Part shown: one piece after another, positions 51,418 through 52,434 of the stretch
Numbering within the stretch: the first letter of the stretch is position 1
Layout: each line of letters starts with the position of its first letter
NCBI GenBank assembly: GCA_023228725.1
Contig: JALOAQ010000002.1
Span: 1-52,434 of the forward strand
From: Bacteroidales bacterium
GTDB lineage: Bacteria; Bacteroidota; Bacteroidia; Bacteroidales; ML635J-15
Direction of reading: 5' to 3'
DNA: 52,434 bases
Program-made: the position numbers and the translations under genes
Notes under the pieces: generated by a model
Told to the model about the DNA's origin: nothing
Databases searched by the model: none
The model's input: the letters and a program-made list of their open reading frames with translations, nothing else

Positions 51418-52434
51418 ATGCTTATGGGAGATAATTTAGAACTATTTTTAAAGTGTGACATTTCGGGTATTCAATCCTTTATTTTTAATGTACCAAGTAA
51501 AGGTGCGGCAAGAGCGCTTAAAAGTCGCTCGATTTATGTTGAAGATATTTCCAAATTTTGTTTAAATGAACTTAATGACTTTTTCAAAGGAGAAGAAATA
51601 GAAGAACTTTACAATGGAGGAGGAAACTTTTATTTGGATATATCAACTCAGAAGAGCAAAAAGGAAATTGAAAATAAAATTGAAAGTATCCAAAATCTTT
51701 ATTTAGAAAGTGATATTTTTCCTTATATATCCTTTGTAGAAAAAAGCAATGAAGAAATAGGTTATTTGCTTAAAGAAATTAATCGAACGGTGCAGAAGAA
51801 AAAAATGCAACGACCAATTAGTTATGATTTAATTGATGCTACACCTATTTCGGTACCTGATTTTAATATTAATGAGATTAAAGGCATTAATGGGCAAGTT
51901 CCTAGAGGTGACTTTAGTTGGATAGCCGAAAATGCAGTTGGTGATAAAAAACTTGCAGCTATTAAACTTGATGTAGATAATCTAGGTTCGCTTTTTATGG
52001 ACTTATCCAAAGCAAATTATCAAAAATTATCAAAAGCTATAAAAGATTTTTTTGATGCTAAGCTTTTAGATTTGATTAGTAAGTTAAAAATGCAAAATAA
52101 TATTTATGTTGTGTTTTCAGGTGGTGATGATTGTTTTATGATTGGAAGTTGGAATCATATTTTTGATTTAGCAATTCAGTTACGTAAGGAATTTTCAACA
52201 TTTCAAGAAAAAGTCAAAAATGAAATTTCATCCCTACCACAGGAACCAGTTACGTTTTCTGCTGGGATTGTAGTTTTCACTCCTCATTATCCCTTATTGC
52301 AAGTGTCTGAAGAGGCTGAAAGCTCTTTATCTAAAAGTAAAATGGTTGAAGGAAAGAATAGTGTAACTATATTTGGGAAAACTCTAAATTGGAATGAATT
52401 TGAAAAAGCACAAAAAGTTAGTAAAACTTTATCC
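51418..52434 (+). CDS. cas10: Cas10/Csm1-family type III CRISPR protein, compact, 3' end beyond window
   Basis: The open frame runs to the right edge (339 codons visible), and starts at 51418 or at the ATG two codons in. It begins almost directly with the first palm motif, CDISGIQSFIF (13-23), then KGAARALKSRSIY (28-40) and GGGNFYL (67-73). The second palm has IKLDVDNLGSLF (182-193), with the metal-binding Asp, and the cyclase motif FSGGDDCFMIG (233-243). SAGIVVFTPHYPL (281-293) is the usual following strand. This order is that of Csm1/Cas10, which makes cyclic oligoadenylates when the type III complex binds target RNA. The N-terminal HD nuclease domain is absent and so is the cysteine zinc ribbon normally between the palms (linker of only about 110 residues). 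Remaining csm genes and the array are presumably downstream. Confidence 0.9.
   Translation, partial: MLMGDNLELFLKCDISGIQSFIFNVPSKGAARALKSRSIYVEDISKFCLNELNDFFKGEEIEELYNGGGNFYLDISTQKSKKEIENKIESIQNLYLESDIFPYISFVEKSNEEIGYLLKEINRTVQKKKMQRPISYDLIDATPISVPDFNINEIKGINGQVPRGDFSWIAENAVGDKKLAAIKLDVDNLGSLFMDLSKANYQKLSKAIKDFFDAKLLDLISKLKMQNNIYVVFSGGDDCFMIGSWNHIFDLAIQLRKEFSTFQEKVKNEISSLPQEPVTFSAGIVVFTPHYPLLQVSEEAESSLSKSKMVEGKNSVTIFGKTLNWNEFEKAQKVSKTLS

Overview
The window is an AT-rich chromosomal segment from a member of the Bacteroidota, probably class Bacteroidia. The evidence is the TAnnTTTG-type -7 promoter boxes, a type IX secretion C-terminal sorting domain, many signal-peptide outer-membrane barrels, DUF2490, PD40/OmpA and YwqK-repeat proteins, Bacteroidota-style trigger factor, long IleRS and a DksA-like protein with a degenerate zinc finger. 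Genes are dense and use TAA, TAG and occasionally TGA stops.

Layout. 0-6 kb: a secreted nuclease, a TPR sensor with a LuxR-like helix-turn-helix, tRNA-Leu(UAG) with terminator, trigger factor, and a tandem double adenylate kinase whose second copy is degenerate. 6-16 kb: an S74-domain surface protein, a phosphoesterase plus a yeast Mtd1-like FolD relative, an rRNA methyltransferase plus DUF2490, a DsrE protein plus an SBF-like transporter, a methyltransferase, dTDP-glucose dehydratase and a YwqK-repeat protein. 16-25 kb: a DksA-like protein, ileS, and a large T9SS-exported sialidase/LamG/PKD protein broken by a frameshift and an in-frame TGA. 25-30.6 kb: a barrel plus WD40-caspase pair, then about 1.5 kb of IS3-like debris, palindromes and very AT-rich DNA. 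30.6-40 kb: nadA, a barrel, birA, an M15 peptidase, queD, a lone type IIG-like restriction-modification enzyme, a polyprenyl synthase, deoC, a MazG-like gene and dtd. 40-50.7 kb (all minus strand): ade flanked by two perfect 16-bp parS-like palindromes, mnmG, and a likely ettA - OmpA/PD40 - TPR/SpoIIE phosphatase operon.

From 50.7 kb to the right edge the window enters an accessory region. It holds three 33-bp direct repeats plus an inverted half-site around a promoter, the stub of a RKP-type AAA ATPase gene, and an 8-G tract. It ends in the first 339 codons of a Cas10/Csm1-family protein with an intact GGDD cyclase motif but no N-terminal HD domain and no cysteine zinc ribbon: the start of a type III CRISPR locus with an unusually compact Cas10.

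How the genes work together: most of the window is housekeeping (translation quality, tRNA modification, purine, folate, NAD, queuosine and prenyl metabolism) interspersed with envelope and signalling proteins. The most notable points are the compact Cas10, the parS pair (implying origin proximity), the WD40-caspase with its adjacent barrel, the Mtd1-like FolD, the double adenylate kinase, and the doubly lesioned T9SS gene.
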